Positions 26,330 to 34,556 of a stretch of DNA of 64,000 nucleotides are shown piece after piece. Numbering within the stretch: the stretch's first letter is position 1; the number at the start of each line of letters is the position of its first letter. The notes beneath the pieces were generated by a model that was not told the DNA's origin, made no database searches, and saw nothing but the letters and a program-made list of their open reading frames with translations. Location of the stretch: NCBI RefSeq assembly GCF_013409995.1, contig NZ_JACCBX010000016.1, positions 1 through 64,000 on the forward strand, in the 5' to 3' direction. A program made the position numbers and the translations under genes. Origin of the DNA: Neobacillus driksii. Its GTDB lineage: Bacteria; Bacillota; Bacilli; Bacillales; Cytobacillaceae.

Positions 26330-26499
26330 CTAGTTTGACTCGAGGACATTTTTGGCCAGATTGAAATGGTTTCCTCCTGCTTGAACAGCGGTAAAAATAA
26401 ATAATAATTGCTTTGCATCAGGGATTTCACTACTATCAATCTTCCTAGCTAATTGAGATCAACGGGCAAGAGTCTATGCTTATTTTTTAAGTCAATCAC
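26330..26499 (-). pseudogene. Decayed small ORF between EIIA and EIICB
   Basis: Reading from GTG at 26499 gives DLKNKHRLLPVDLN then a stop; the next frame continues QLARKIDSSEIPDAKQLLF and later QAGGNHFNLAKNVLESN to a TAG at 26330. Joined, the two make about 56 residues of plausible soluble protein, needing one extra base near 26455. AAAGGAG overlaps the GTG, so the start is doubtful. I do not recognise the product. It could also be chance coding-like sequence. Confidence 0.4.
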
Positions 26500-26519
26500 C
26501 TCCTTTAATGGAAGATTCA

Positions 26520-26996
26520 TCAGGAACCTGTGATGATTACCGTCTTTCCTTGTACAGCATTTTCCTCCTCTGTGAGAATAAATTGCTTGTCTTCAGAATT
26601 TGTAATCACAATGGGTATTATCTTGCTTTTTGCATTTTTACTAATATATTCCCAATCAGCTTCCATTATCATCTGCCCAACGGAAATCTTATCCCCTTCA
26701 TTGACACCTACCCTAAAGCCCTTTCCATTTAAAGCTACTGTTTCCAGCCCTACATGCAGGAGGATTTCAGTCCCATCATTGGCACGAATTCCAACAGCAT
26801 GCTTAGTGGATGCTATGAGAATAACCGTTCCGTCTACCGGAGAATAAACATTTCCCTCACTTGGAAGTATTGCGATCCCTTCTCCCATCATCTTTTGACT
26901 GAACACTGGATCTGGAACCTCCTCTAACGGAATAATGGCTCCATTGACTGGTGCTACTACTTTTAACTTTTCCTTCTTAAAGAAATTAAATACCAT
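26520..26996 (-). CDS. PTS EIIA, glucose (Crr) type
   Basis: A 158-residue soluble phosphocarrier. The two active-site histidines are His66 (ASTKHAVGIR) and His81 (ILLHVGLETV, the one phosphorylated by HPr). GEGIAILPSEGNVYSPVDG is the family's hydrophobic patch region. It passes phosphate from HPr to the EIIB domain of the permease encoded 234 bp downstream. As first gene of the operon it directly follows the antitermination leader. A free-standing EIIA may also serve other glucose-type permeases. Confidence 0.92.
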   Translation of the reverse strand: MVFNFFKKEKLKVVAPVNGAIIPLEEVPDPVFSQKMMGEGIAILPSEGNVYSPVDGTVILIASTKHAVGIRANDGTEILLHVGLETVALNGKGFRVGVNEGDKISVGQMIMEADWEYISKNAKSKIIPIVITNSEDKQFILTEEENAVQGKTVIITGS

Positions 26997-27032
26997 AACG
27001 ATTACCCCTTATCTGTAAAAAAATTAGACAAT

Positions 27033-27114
27033 AAAAAAAGGCATGGGGGTACAATAAAGGGCAGCGAATTGCCTTTTATTTTACCACCATGCCTGATCGT
27101 ATCAGTAACATGTG
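27033..27114 (-). promoter_or_regulatory. RAT antiterminator target and leader terminator of PTS operon
   Basis: On the minus strand, ATGTTACTGATACGATCAGG (within 27084-27114) resembles the ribonucleic antiterminator of ptsG recognised by GlcT, an imperfect hairpin. Its 3' end, AGGCATGG, is also the 5' arm of a long terminator (27033-27094) pairing with CCATGCCT followed by seven T. The two structures exclude each other, which is the standard BglG/GlcT switch. Confidence 0.85.
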
Positions 27115-27136
27115 ATCACTATTTATTATTAATTTA

Positions 27137-27179
27137 ATCATACCATTTAATTTTTAAAAAACAAGTGAAAACGGTATCA
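27137..27179 (-). promoter_or_regulatory. PTS operon promoter with CcpA cre site
   Basis: On the minus strand TTGTTT (27159-27164), a 16-bp spacer, and TATGAT (27137-27142) with an extended TG form a promoter upstream of the RAT leader. TGAAAACGGTATCA at 27166-27179 fits the cre consensus TGWAANCGNTNWCA at every position and abuts the -35 element, so carbon-catabolite control by CcpA is likely. Confidence 0.7.
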
Positions 27180-27344
27180 TTTTTCACGAAAAGTTTACAT
27201 GAATCGACAAAATAATTACAATAATTTATTTAATCTAAAAATATATATTATTTTAAAAAAACTTTCTTTTTACCCGAAAAATTCCAACATTCCTGTTATA
27301 ACAATCTTTCTATTCACTAAAATCGTAATTACCAAAAATAGTTT

Positions 27345-27374
27345 TTGACAATTGAAAACAATCGAAAGTATTAT
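27345..27374 (+). promoter_or_regulatory. Promoter of dtpT
   Basis: TTGACA at 27345-27350, 18-bp spacer, TATTAT at 27369-27374, in AT-rich sequence 27 bp before the start codon. Confidence 0.65.
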
Positions 27375-27400
27375 AATATAATATAAAGGGAGGTAGAATT

Positions 27401-28891
27401 ATGTCGAATTATAATAGGCAGAAAATTGTGGATAGTGTCCCTCAGAAAGGTTTCTTTGGACATCCAAAGGGCTTATTCACTCTTTTCTTTACAGAATTCT
27501 GGGAACGTTTCTCTTATTACGGAATGAGAGCCATCCTAGTCTACTATATGTACTATGAAGTTTCAAAAGGCGGATTAGGGCTCGACGAAAACCTAGCTCT
27601 ATCCATAATGTCCATCTATGGATCACTCGTTTATATGTCCGGTATCATTGGAGGCTGGTTAGCTGACCGGATATTCGGTACATCTAAAGCCGTATTCTAC
27701 GGCGGAATACTGATCATGCTCGGTCATATTGTCCTTGCAGTACCAGGCAGTGTTGCTATGTTCTTTGTATCTATGGTATTAATCGTACTCGGAACAGGGA
27801 TGCTGAAGCCAAATGTTTCTACTGTAGTTGGTGAAATGTACAGCGAAACAGACGAACGTCGTGACGCTGGATTTACCATTTTCTATATGGGGATTAACGC
27901 TGGGGCATTCTTATCACCACTAATTGTCGGAAGTGTGATGGATTACAGCTTCCACTTAGGTTTTGGTATTGCAGCTGTTGGTATGTTCCTTGGATTAGTT
28001 ATGTTTGTACTAACTAAGAAGAAAAACCTTGGTCTTGCAGGTACTACTATTCCAAACCCTCTTTCAAAAGCGGAAAAGAAAAAAACTTTTACTTTGATCG
28101 GTTTAGGTGTAGTTGTTTTAGCTGTCTTATGCGCTGTTTTAATCCCTATGGGCGTTTTAACATTCGCTAGCTTCATTAACATCGTTACATTTCTCGGTAT
28201 CTTAATTCCTACTATTTATTTTGTAGTTATGTACCGCAGCCCTAAAACAACAACGGTCGAGCGTTCACGTATTATTGCTTATATCCCGCTATTTATTGCA
28301 GCGGTTATGTTCTGGTCTATTCAGGAGCAAGGTTCAACCATTCTTGCAAGTTATGCGGATAAGCGTACTCAACTAGATTGGATGGGTATTCATATATCAC
28401 CAGCTTGGTTCCAATCTTTAAACCCATTATTTATTATTGTTTTTGCGCCTATTTTTGCAGGATTATGGATGAAATTAGGAAAACGCCAGCCAACAGTACC
28501 GCAAAAGTTCTCATTATCGTTATTATTTGCTGGTTTGTCCTTCTTGGTCATTCTTATCCCAGCATATCTTGGCGGTACAGATTCATTGGTTAGCCCAATG
28601 TGGCTTGTCCTTAGTTATTTAATTGTTGTATTTGGTGAATTGTGTATGTCACCTGTAGGTTTATCAGCAACTACAAAATTGGCTCCTGCAGCATTTTCAG
28701 CACAAACAATGAGTTTATGGTTCCTAGCAAGTGCGGCTGCTCAGGCACTTAATGCACAAGTTGTTAAATTTTATACTCCAGAGAATGAAATGGCCTACTT
28801 TGGCAGCATCGGCGGTGCCGCTATTGTACTAAGTATAATTCTATTTGCATTAGCTCCGAAAATTCAGGGCTTAATGAAAGGTATTCGCTAA
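27401..28891 (+). CDS. dtpT: POT-family di/tripeptide:proton symporter
   Basis: A 496-residue membrane transporter of the POT/PTR2 family with about 14 hydrophobic segments. The signature FFTEFWERFSYYGMRAILV contains the ExxER motif for proton coupling, and GGWLADRIFGTSKAVFYGG and FTIFYMGINAGAFLSP are the two PTR2 patterns. It imports short peptides, driven by the proton gradient. GGGAGG precedes the ATG. Single gene with own promoter and terminator. Confidence 0.93.
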   Translation: MSNYNRQKIVDSVPQKGFFGHPKGLFTLFFTEFWERFSYYGMRAILVYYMYYEVSKGGLGLDENLALSIMSIYGSLVYMSGIIGGWLADRIFGTSKAVFYGGILIMLGHIVLAVPGSVAMFFVSMVLIVLGTGMLKPNVSTVVGEMYSETDERRDAGFTIFYMGINAGAFLSPLIVGSVMDYSFHLGFGIAAVGMFLGLVMFVLTKKKNLGLAGTTIPNPLSKAEKKKTFTLIGLGVVVLAVLCAVLIPMGVLTFASFINIVTFLGILIPTIYFVVMYRSPKTTTVERSRIIAYIPLFIAAVMFWSIQEQGSTILASYADKRTQLDWMGIHISPAWFQSLNPLFIIVFAPIFAGLWMKLGKRQPTVPQKFSLSLLFAGLSFLVILIPAYLGGTDSLVSPMWLVLSYLIVVFGELCMSPVGLSATTKLAPAAFSAQTMSLWFLASAAAQALNAQVVKFYTPENEMAYFGSIGGAAIVLSIILFALAPKIQGLMKGIR

Positions 28892-28900
28892 ATTTTATTA

Positions 28901-28938
28901 AAAGCAGTATCCCAGCATAATTGGGATACTGCTTTTTT
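28901..28938 (+). terminator. Terminator after dtpT
   Basis: AAAGCAGTATCCCA-GCATAAT-TGGGATACTGC then six T. Confidence 0.93.
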
Positions 28939-28944
28939 GTTCTA

Positions 28945-28989
28945 TTGCCAAACTTAACTAAATCGCGTATGATTAAATCGTACACGATT
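28945..28989 (+). promoter_or_regulatory. Promoter with two palindromic operators upstream of gpx-ohrR
   Basis: TTGCCA at 28945-28950, 17 bp, TATGAT at 28968-28973. AATCGCGTATGATT (28961-28974) and the perfect palindrome AATCGTACACGATT (28976-28989) are similar 14-bp elements set 15 bp apart, covering the -10 and start region. They are probable binding sites for the OhrR-like repressor encoded in the operon. Confidence 0.65.
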
Positions 28990-29023
28990 CAAATTACACG
29001 CTATCCATCAGGGAGGAAGTTAA

Positions 29024-29503
29024 ATGAAAACAGTCCATGATTTTTCAGTAAGAATGACCAACGGTGAAGTAAAATCTCTCAAAGAATACGAAGGTAAACC
29101 TCTAATTATCGTGAATACTGCCAGTAAGTGCGGGTTAACCCCTCAATTCCAAGGTTTACAGGAATTATATGATACCTACAAGGATCGTGGTCTAGAAATT
29201 TTAGGTTTCCCTTGTGATCAATTCAATAACCAAGAATTCGATAATATTGAAGAAACGACTCAGTTTTGCCAGTTAAACTACGGGGTAACCTTTCCAATAT
29301 TCGCAAAGGTTGATGTGAATGGTGATAAGGCGGACCCATTATTTACTTACCTGAAAGAACAGAAGAAAGGTTTACTTTCTAAAAACATTAAATGGAATTT
29401 TACTAAATTTCTTGTTGACCAAAATGGCCAGGTAATTGAACGATATGCACCAACAACAGAACCAGAAAAAATGAAGCATGATGTAGAAAAATTATTATCC
29501 TAA
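29024..29503 (+). CDS. bsaA: Glutathione peroxidase family thiol peroxidase (BsaA-like)
   Basis: A 159-residue thioredoxin-fold peroxidase. The peroxidatic residue is Cys36 (TGC) in NTASKCGLTPQFQ, so this one is not a selenoprotein. GFPCDQFNNQE carries the Gln of the active site and the second, resolving-type Cys, and KWNFTKFLVD the conserved Trp. It reduces peroxides, probably with thioredoxin in this group. The OhrR-like regulator gene begins 13 bp after its stop, implying peroxide-induced expression. GGGAGG precedes the ATG. Confidence 0.92.
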   Translation: MKTVHDFSVRMTNGEVKSLKEYEGKPLIIVNTASKCGLTPQFQGLQELYDTYKDRGLEILGFPCDQFNNQEFDNIEETTQFCQLNYGVTFPIFAKVDVNGDKADPLFTYLKEQKKGLLSKNIKWNFTKFLVDQNGQVIERYAPTTEPEKMKHDVEKLLS

Positions 29504-29515
29504 AAGGTGATAACC

Positions 29516-29953
29516 TTGAAAGACTTCATGACACTAAAAAATCAACTTTGCTTTGCCGTATACGAGACGGCTGGTGAATTTAACAAATTATATTCCAGTG
29601 TACTTCAGCCATTTGGTTTAACCTATCCTCAATATTTAGTCTTATTGGCTTTGTGGGAACAGGATGGGGTGACATTAAAGGAACTAGGGGCAAAGTTAAA
29701 TTTAGGCACTGGGACATTGACTCCTATGGTTTCACGCATGGAAGCAAGTGATTGGGTAAAAAAACAACGTTCAAAAGAGGACGAAAGAAAAGTATATATC
29801 TATTTACAAGAGAAGGCTGTAAAAGAAAGAAATGCTATTACCAGTAAAGTTGTAGAGGCAATCCAATCCTGTCAAATAGAACTCAAAGAATATGAGCAAT
29901 TAATGCAGCAGTTGAATGCTTTACAGAAAAAAATGAGAGAAAGACAAGTTTAA
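29516..29953 (+). CDS. MarR/OhrR-family peroxide-sensing repressor
   Basis: A 145-residue winged-helix regulator. LKNQLCFAVYETAGE matches the start of B. subtilis OhrR, whose Cys15 senses organic peroxides; here it is Cys12. The DNA-binding part VTLKELGAKLNLGTGTLTPM and the wing RSKEDERKVYIYL are conserved. TTG at 29516 is preferred since AAAGGTG lies 7 nt upstream; the GTG at 29507 sits inside that site. It is the second gene of the peroxidase operon and probably autoregulates through the palindromes at 28961-28989. Confidence 0.88.
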   Translation: MKDFMTLKNQLCFAVYETAGEFNKLYSSVLQPFGLTYPQYLVLLALWEQDGVTLKELGAKLNLGTGTLTPMVSRMEASDWVKKQRSKEDERKVYIYLQEKAVKERNAITSKVVEAIQSCQIELKEYEQLMQQLNALQKKMRERQV

Positions 29954-29965
29954 TTGAAGTTTTTA

Positions 29966-29993
29966 AAAAGTTGTCCTAATTGGATGACTTTTT
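29966..29993 (+). terminator. Terminator after ohrR-like gene
   Basis: AAAAAGTTGTCC and GGATGACTTTTT pair allowing one mismatch/wobble, ending in a T-run. Confidence 0.6.
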
Positions 29994-30070
29994 TTACTTC
30001 GGACTTTTTTTATTAATATCCTTCCCTTATCAAGGAAATAGTAACAATATTAAAAGAAGGAGGCACCACT

Positions 30071-30373
30071 ATGCTTGATAGAAACAGTACTAACGGTAAT
30101 AATATGAATCCATTTGTTGTTACAGATTTTGATGCAAGCGCTGGAGTAAAGTTAAACGAGGATACATATGAAGTATTTGTAAATGGAAGTTTTGTTGGAC
30201 GTAAAACGCTTAAAAACCAAGGAGAAGATCTATCAGATATTGATGACTTCTTACGTAACCAAGGATTCAGTGACTTTACCACCTCTGTGGATGGTGACCA
30301 CTATATGATTGAAGTCAGTAATCAAGAGGATAACTTCTCAGATGCCCTATCTGTTTATTTCAATAATCGGTAA
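30071..30373 (+). CDS. Hypothetical small acidic protein
   Basis: A 100-residue soluble protein, acidic, with no Cys and no hydrophobic segment. The centre (TYEVFVNGSFVGRKTLKNQ) and the end (SVDGDHYMIEVSNQEDN) look like short beta strands and turns. I do not recognise the family. AGAAGGAGGC lies before the ATG and a very strong terminator follows, so expression as a single gene is likely. Confidence 0.65.
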   Translation: MLDRNSTNGNNMNPFVVTDFDASAGVKLNEDTYEVFVNGSFVGRKTLKNQGEDLSDIDDFLRNQGFSDFTTSVDGDHYMIEVSNQEDNFSDALSVYFNNR

Positions 30374-30388
30374 CTCAACTATTCTACA

Positions 30389-30435
30389 TCTGGTCAAAGA
30401 GAGTCTTTCATATCGAAAGACTCTCTTTGACCAGA
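30389..30435. terminator. Perfect 21-bp shared terminator hairpin
   Basis: A 21-bp perfect inverted repeat beginning TCTGGTCAAAGAGAG at 30389 and ending CTCTCTTTGACCAGA at 30435, with a 5-nt loop, between convergent genes. T-tracts are weak. Confidence 0.8.
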
Positions 30436-30451
30436 CATTACAAGTGCTTTT

Positions 30452-31132
30452 TTAGGAGCGTAGGATAATTGCCATCATAGATTTATCCTCCTTAAAATTC
30501 CAGTCAATAAAGATGTCCATTACAGACTTATCAAAAATATCCTCAAATCGACCATCGCGGTGAAAATACTTTTTTTCAAGTTCATCTTTTGTAAATTTCA
30601 GTTCATTTTCAAATCCTTTTTCAATTAGTGCCTTTTCTATTTGAATAAGGATTCCGCTTCTTTCGATTAAGTATATAGAAGGAGAAATGGGATATATATT
30701 TATTTTGTCTGGAACTTTTTCAACCATGAAGCTGATTCGCTCCACTTCCAATTCTACCCTTTGGATATCGACATCTGTTCTATATTCCCGCCCCGAATCC
30801 GTATCTAATACAAACATAAGCACACCTGAGTTATTTGGCAAATTCCAATCATGATAATATTCTACTACTTCAACATCGAGCGTAACTTGAACTACGCCTT
30901 TAATTTCATCTAGAAGGTGGGTGATAATAACGTTTCTCGCATAATCAACGTACTTGTTCTGACCATATTCTAACAAGATATCCTCCATTGGAGATAAAAA
31001 TCCACGTATATATGTGACGAGATAATTTTTGGAAACCGTAGTTTGACAACTTTGAGGGCCCCTGCCGAACTTTTTTCGCAACAGTTTACTAATATAACTA
31101 CTGATATACTCTTCCTTTTTTTGGTCGGTCAT
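30452..31132 (-). CDS. MpsC/DUF2294-like protein, paralogue 1
   Basis: A 226-residue cytoplasmic protein. The N-terminal half carries the DUF2294 (MpsC) motif ISKLLRKKFGRGPQSCQ and YIRGFLSPMEDILL, ending near EYYHDWNLPNNSGVLMFVL. The C-terminal half ends similarly, DIFIDWNFKEDKSMMAIIL, so the protein seems to be two related domains fused. MpsC belongs to a system linked to sodium and membrane potential in staphylococci, but MpsA and MpsB partners are not here. It lies 145 bp downstream of a paralogue on the same strand. Confidence 0.7.
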   Translation of the reverse strand: MTDQKKEEYISSYISKLLRKKFGRGPQSCQTTVSKNYLVTYIRGFLSPMEDILLEYGQNKYVDYARNVIITHLLDEIKGVVQVTLDVEVVEYYHDWNLPNNSGVLMFVLDTDSGREYRTDVDIQRVELEVERISFMVEKVPDKINIYPISPSIYLIERSGILIQIEKALIEKGFENELKFTKDELEKKYFHRDGRFEDIFDKSVMDIFIDWNFKEDKSMMAIILRS

Positions 31133-31277
31133 TATTTTACTCCTTACTGGGAAAGTTGCCTTTATATTCCTTTAGTATGTACGAAAGCCCTCTTTATTAA
31201 AATTTATTTAAACACAAATAAAAAAACATATTGTATTTTAGGAATCCCTTCTTTACAACATGTTTCTTTAGGTTATT

Positions 31278-31991
31278 TCATTGTGTAAGTTTGTTAAAAA
31301 TAAAAACAAGATAATTTCTATTATTCTTATAGTCCCACATTATAAACATATCCTCGATTAAACGACAGAATAGACTTTCGAATTGCTCCTTGTTCTTCCA
31401 ATACCCATCTTTTATGTTCCAGGCATGATGGAGCAGCAAATCTACATTCCCTTTTTCATAGGCTAATTTCTCAAGTGGCAGAAGTACATCTTTCGATTCG
31501 ATTGCACATATATTTTGTGTGAATTTTACAATTTTGAAGCTGGAAGGTTTCTTAGTGTATTTTGAACCTACATTTTCAATTAAGTGGAATAAGCTAGTTT
31601 GAAAACTGTTATCAATCTTCTCCTCATGATTAGGTTGAGCATGGTCTAATAGGAGGATGCCTGTGTTTTTATCATAGTTCCAATCATGAAAGAAATAGTC
31701 AAAGGATATCCCTAAAATCTTTGATACCTCTGGAATAAACTCTTGAGTAACTGAATTCATCACAGTTGACCGGAAGTTATGTGCTAGTTCTAACTGGTCT
31801 TGGTTCATCAATACATTCTCTGCAGGTGTAATAAACTGTCTCATATAGACGTAAAATCTATTGCCTTTTAAGAAAACATTACAGGCTTCTGGCCCCTTTC
31901 CAAATCTGCGTTTAAGCAATTTACTAAATTTGCTGCTGAGATACACCAAATTCTCCTGATTTGAATTAATATATACCTCTCCTTTCACCAA
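31278..31991 (-). CDS. MpsC/DUF2294-like protein, paralogue 2
   Basis: A 237-residue relative of the next gene, with the same two-domain plan. LLKRRFGKGPEACNVFL and YMRQFITPAENVLM in the N-terminal half, YFFHDWNYDKNTGILLL at its end, and DMFIMWDYKNNRNYLVFIF at the C-terminus. The start is uncertain: TTG at 31991 opens the frame, but AAAGGAGAGG lies just inside it, so translation may begin a few codons later at a non-ATG codon. It follows the kinase gene on the same strand but a terminator separates them. Function unknown. Confidence 0.65.
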   Translation of the reverse strand: MVKGEVYINSNQENLVYLSSKFSKLLKRRFGKGPEACNVFLKGNRFYVYMRQFITPAENVLMNQDQLELAHNFRSTVMNSVTQEFIPEVSKILGISFDYFFHDWNYDKNTGILLLDHAQPNHEEKIDNSFQTSLFHLIENVGSKYTKKPSSFKIVKFTQNICAIESKDVLLPLEKLAYEKGNVDLLLHHAWNIKDGYWKNKEQFESLFCRLIEDMFIMWDYKNNRNYLVFIFNKLTQ

Positions 31992-32001
31992 AAGTAAAAA
32001 A

Positions 32002-32029
32002 GGCCTAACTTCAAAAAAGAAGTTAGGCC
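32002..32029 (-). terminator. Terminator of the histidine kinase gene
   Basis: GGCCTAACTTC-AAAAAA-GAAGTTAGGCC; the A-run before it is a T-tract on the minus strand. Confidence 0.88.
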
Positions 32030-32169
32030 ACGGTTCAGACGACTATATTACTAGTTTCTTCCATTTACCACACAGTATACGAGTATAAATTTTTATGTAA
32101 AAAATAATAGATTTCTAAAACTAATGACTGCAAGACATTAGACTTATATATTTTAACACTGAATTCATT

Positions 32170-33252
32170 TTACTGCAATTGAAATATAGAAGGTAAAATT
32201 ACCTCAATACAAGTGCCTTCCGCACTACTAAAAATATTACTTTTCCCTTTATGCTCCTCAATAATCTCATCGCATACAAGCATCCCTAGACCAGTGCCAT
32301 GTTCCTTCGTTGTAAAAAACGGCTCACTTATACGTTCTAAAATTTCATTTGGAATTCCACCGCCTTCATCAATAATACGAATATGAACACTATCATTAAG
32401 ATGTATGCCTTCAACGATGATTTTCCCTCCATCTGGCATTGCTTCAATCGCATTCTTTAGATAGTTGATGAACACTTGTTTCAATTGATTTTCGTCCCCA
32501 ATAATCATTACCTCTAGTGCATGGAAATTTTTTATCACTTCGATATTATTTAATAATGTCTGTGACTCCATCAATGTCAGGACTTTGTCCAAAAGACCGC
32601 GGACGTCCAACTCTTGATAGTTAATTTTTGTTGGTTTAGCCAGAACCATTAACTCCTTTAGAATCATTTCAACACGATTAATCTCTGATTCTACAATATT
32701 ATAGTACGTCGTATCCCCTTTATGCTCCCCCATCATTAATTGCATAAAGCCTTTTATTGCCGTAATTGGATTGCGAATTTCATGCGCAATTCCTGCCGCA
32801 AGCTGCCCTGCCGCTGCTTGTTTTTCCGACAGCAATTGTCTCTCCCTCTTAATCATTGTGATATCTTTTAACACAACATAACTCCCAACTACTTCATCAT
32901 TAAAAAGAATTGGAAAAGCAGTTACGTTTACGTCCATAGCGTGACCAGGTCTCATACTAATCTTAGAATCAAAATTTGTAAGTTGTTCACGCTCCTTTTT
33001 ACTAAAAAACGTTTGAGAGTCACTTAAAACAGATGAGATGAAAATATTACTTAGCTTCATACCTACTAGATCTTTTCTAGAACACTGCAATATTTCCTCA
33101 CAGACTTCATTTACATAAACCAATTGACCTGACATACTCAATATAAAAAATGGATCAGTGGTTTTAGAAAGCACAGAGAAATCTTTATCGACATTAACAT
33201 CTACGTATATTTCGAGTAAGAAGTTTAGCCGCTTCATTTCATCTTTATCCAT
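32170..33252 (-). CDS. Soluble PAS-domain sensor histidine kinase
   Basis: A 360-residue kinase with no membrane segment. PAS domain at about 27-135 (DPFFILSMSGQLVYVNEVCE), HisKA with the phospho-acceptor in AGIAHEIRNPITAIKGF, and HATPase with N box INYLKNAIEAM, G1 DEGGGIP, F box EPFFTTKEHG and G2 GTGLGM. The architecture is that of sporulation-type orphan kinases such as KinE or KinA that feed Spo0F, and no response regulator gene is adjacent. Sporulation is therefore plausible but inferred. It is flanked by terminators on both sides and so is its own transcription unit. Confidence 0.85.
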   Translation of the reverse strand: MDKDEMKRLNFLLEIYVDVNVDKDFSVLSKTTDPFFILSMSGQLVYVNEVCEEILQCSRKDLVGMKLSNIFISSVLSDSQTFFSKKEREQLTNFDSKISMRPGHAMDVNVTAFPILFNDEVVGSYVVLKDITMIKRERQLLSEKQAAAGQLAAGIAHEIRNPITAIKGFMQLMMGEHKGDTTYYNIVESEINRVEMILKELMVLAKPTKINYQELDVRGLLDKVLTLMESQTLLNNIEVIKNFHALEVMIIGDENQLKQVFINYLKNAIEAMPDGGKIIVEGIHLNDSVHIRIIDEGGGIPNEILERISEPFFTTKEHGTGLGMLVCDEIIEEHKGKSNIFSSAEGTCIEVILPSIFQLQ

Positions 33253-33287
33253 TAGATACCATCCCTCCCGTTTTTAGCATTAAAAAA

Positions 33288-33328
33288 AGCCAAAATAAGC
33301 GTAGATATCCCTACGTCTTATTTTGGCT
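33288..33328. terminator. Terminator-like hairpin upstream of kinase gene
   Basis: AGCCAAAATAAGCGTAG and CTACGTCTTATTTTGGCT pair with a single bulged base; A-run on one side. It lies in the 260-bp gap before dmpG's end and could serve the kinase leader or plus-strand readthrough. Confidence 0.6.
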
Positions 33329-33511
33329 TAAATTCTAGCGTCTACATATCTAGAAAATCATTACCGAGTAAGTTAAACATGAAAACTCAACATAAAAGAG
33401 TGATTCATAATAGAACAGAGCATATATCCCTATTTCCACCTTTAATACTATACTATTATTTAAGAATATTCAAACATTTACTCTCTGCATCAACCATCTA
33501 CTACTCCAGTA

Positions 33512-34534
33512 TTATAAATTAGCGATTTTGGATTTAGCGATTTCCGCAGCGACTTCTACGATCATATCCTCTTGACCGCCTACTACTTTACGTTTTCCTA
33601 ATTCAATTAATATATCACGAGAATCTACGCCAAATTTCTCAGCTGCACGCTTGGAATGAAGGGCAAAGCTTGAGTAAACACCTGCATACCCTAGCGTTAA
33701 GCTATCTTTTGTAATTTCTTGCGGCACTGGTAAAAGTGGTGCAATGATGTCTTCAGCTAAATCCATCATTTTATATAAATCTACCCCAGTTTTAATCCCC
33801 ATTCGTTCACAAACGGCTACAAGTACTTCAGTTTGGGTATTACCAGCACCTGCTCCTAAGCAGCGTACACTTCCATCAATTCGAGTAGCTCCTTCTTCGA
33901 TAGCTACAAGTGTATTAGCCATCGCCAGAGATAAGTTATTATGACCATGGAATCCAATGTTGACGCCGACGGACTGCTTAAGTGCACGAATTCTTTCGCG
34001 AACTTGACCTGGCAGCAGGTAACCGGCAGAGTCAACTACATATACCGTATCGGCCCCATAGCTTTCCATTAATTTTGCTTGTTCTACTAGTTTATCGACG
34101 GGAGCCATATGATTCATCATTAAGAATCCCACAGTTTCCATACCTAGTTCTTTTGCATAAGCAATATGCTGTGGAGCTACGTCCGCCTCCGTTACATGTG
34201 TTGCGATACGAGCCATCTTTGCGCCTAAATTTGCCGCTTCTTTCAATTCATGCAGCGTACCAATCCCTGGCAATAGTAGGACGGCAATTTTAGATTTATC
34301 TGCCACAGATACCGCGGCCTCGATTAATTCCATTTCATTTGTACGGGAAAGACCATATTGCAATGATGATCCTGCTAACCCGTCACCATGTGATACTTCG
34401 ATATACGGAACATTTGCGTCGTTCAATGCTTTTGTCACTTTTAGGACTTGATCCACTGTATATTGGTGAGAGACTGCATGACTTCCATCTCGTAAGGCAA
34501 CCTCAGTGATTAGAATATCTCTTTCGTTTGTCAT
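33512..34534 (-). CDS. dmpG: 4-hydroxy-2-oxovalerate aldolase
   Basis: A 340-residue HMGL-like TIM-barrel aldolase splitting 4-hydroxy-2-oxovalerate into pyruvate and acetaldehyde. The N-terminal VALRDGSHAVSHQYTVDQV carries the active-site Arg and Asp, HGHNNLSLAMA supplies the metal-binding His pair, and the C-terminal DmpG communication domain (about 275-340) docks to the dehydrogenase. It lies 22 bp after dmpF, its obligate channelling partner. Other genes of the catechol meta-cleavage or phenylpropionate pathway are absent from the window. Confidence 0.92.
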   Translation of the reverse strand: MTNERDILITEVALRDGSHAVSHQYTVDQVLKVTKALNDANVPYIEVSHGDGLAGSSLQYGLSRTNEMELIEAAVSVADKSKIAVLLLPGIGTLHELKEAANLGAKMARIATHVTEADVAPQHIAYAKELGMETVGFLMMNHMAPVDKLVEQAKLMESYGADTVYVVDSAGYLLPGQVRERIRALKQSVGVNIGFHGHNNLSLAMANTLVAIEEGATRIDGSVRCLGAGAGNTQTEVLVAVCERMGIKTGVDLYKMMDLAEDIIAPLLPVPQEITKDSLTLGYAGVYSSFALHSKRAAEKFGVDSRDILIELGKRKVVGGQEDMIVEVAAEIAKSKIANL

Positions 34535-34556
34535 TTTATTTACCCCTTTCTACAGC

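Noticed and set aside
26188-26439. 83-codon minus-strand ORF overlapping the EIICB start
   Set aside because: It runs into the EIICB gene in another frame; the better reading of this gap is the two-frame peptide at 26330-26499.
29024-29503. Glutathione peroxidase as a selenoprotein
   Set aside because: The catalytic position is TGC (Cys36), and no in-frame TGA is present.
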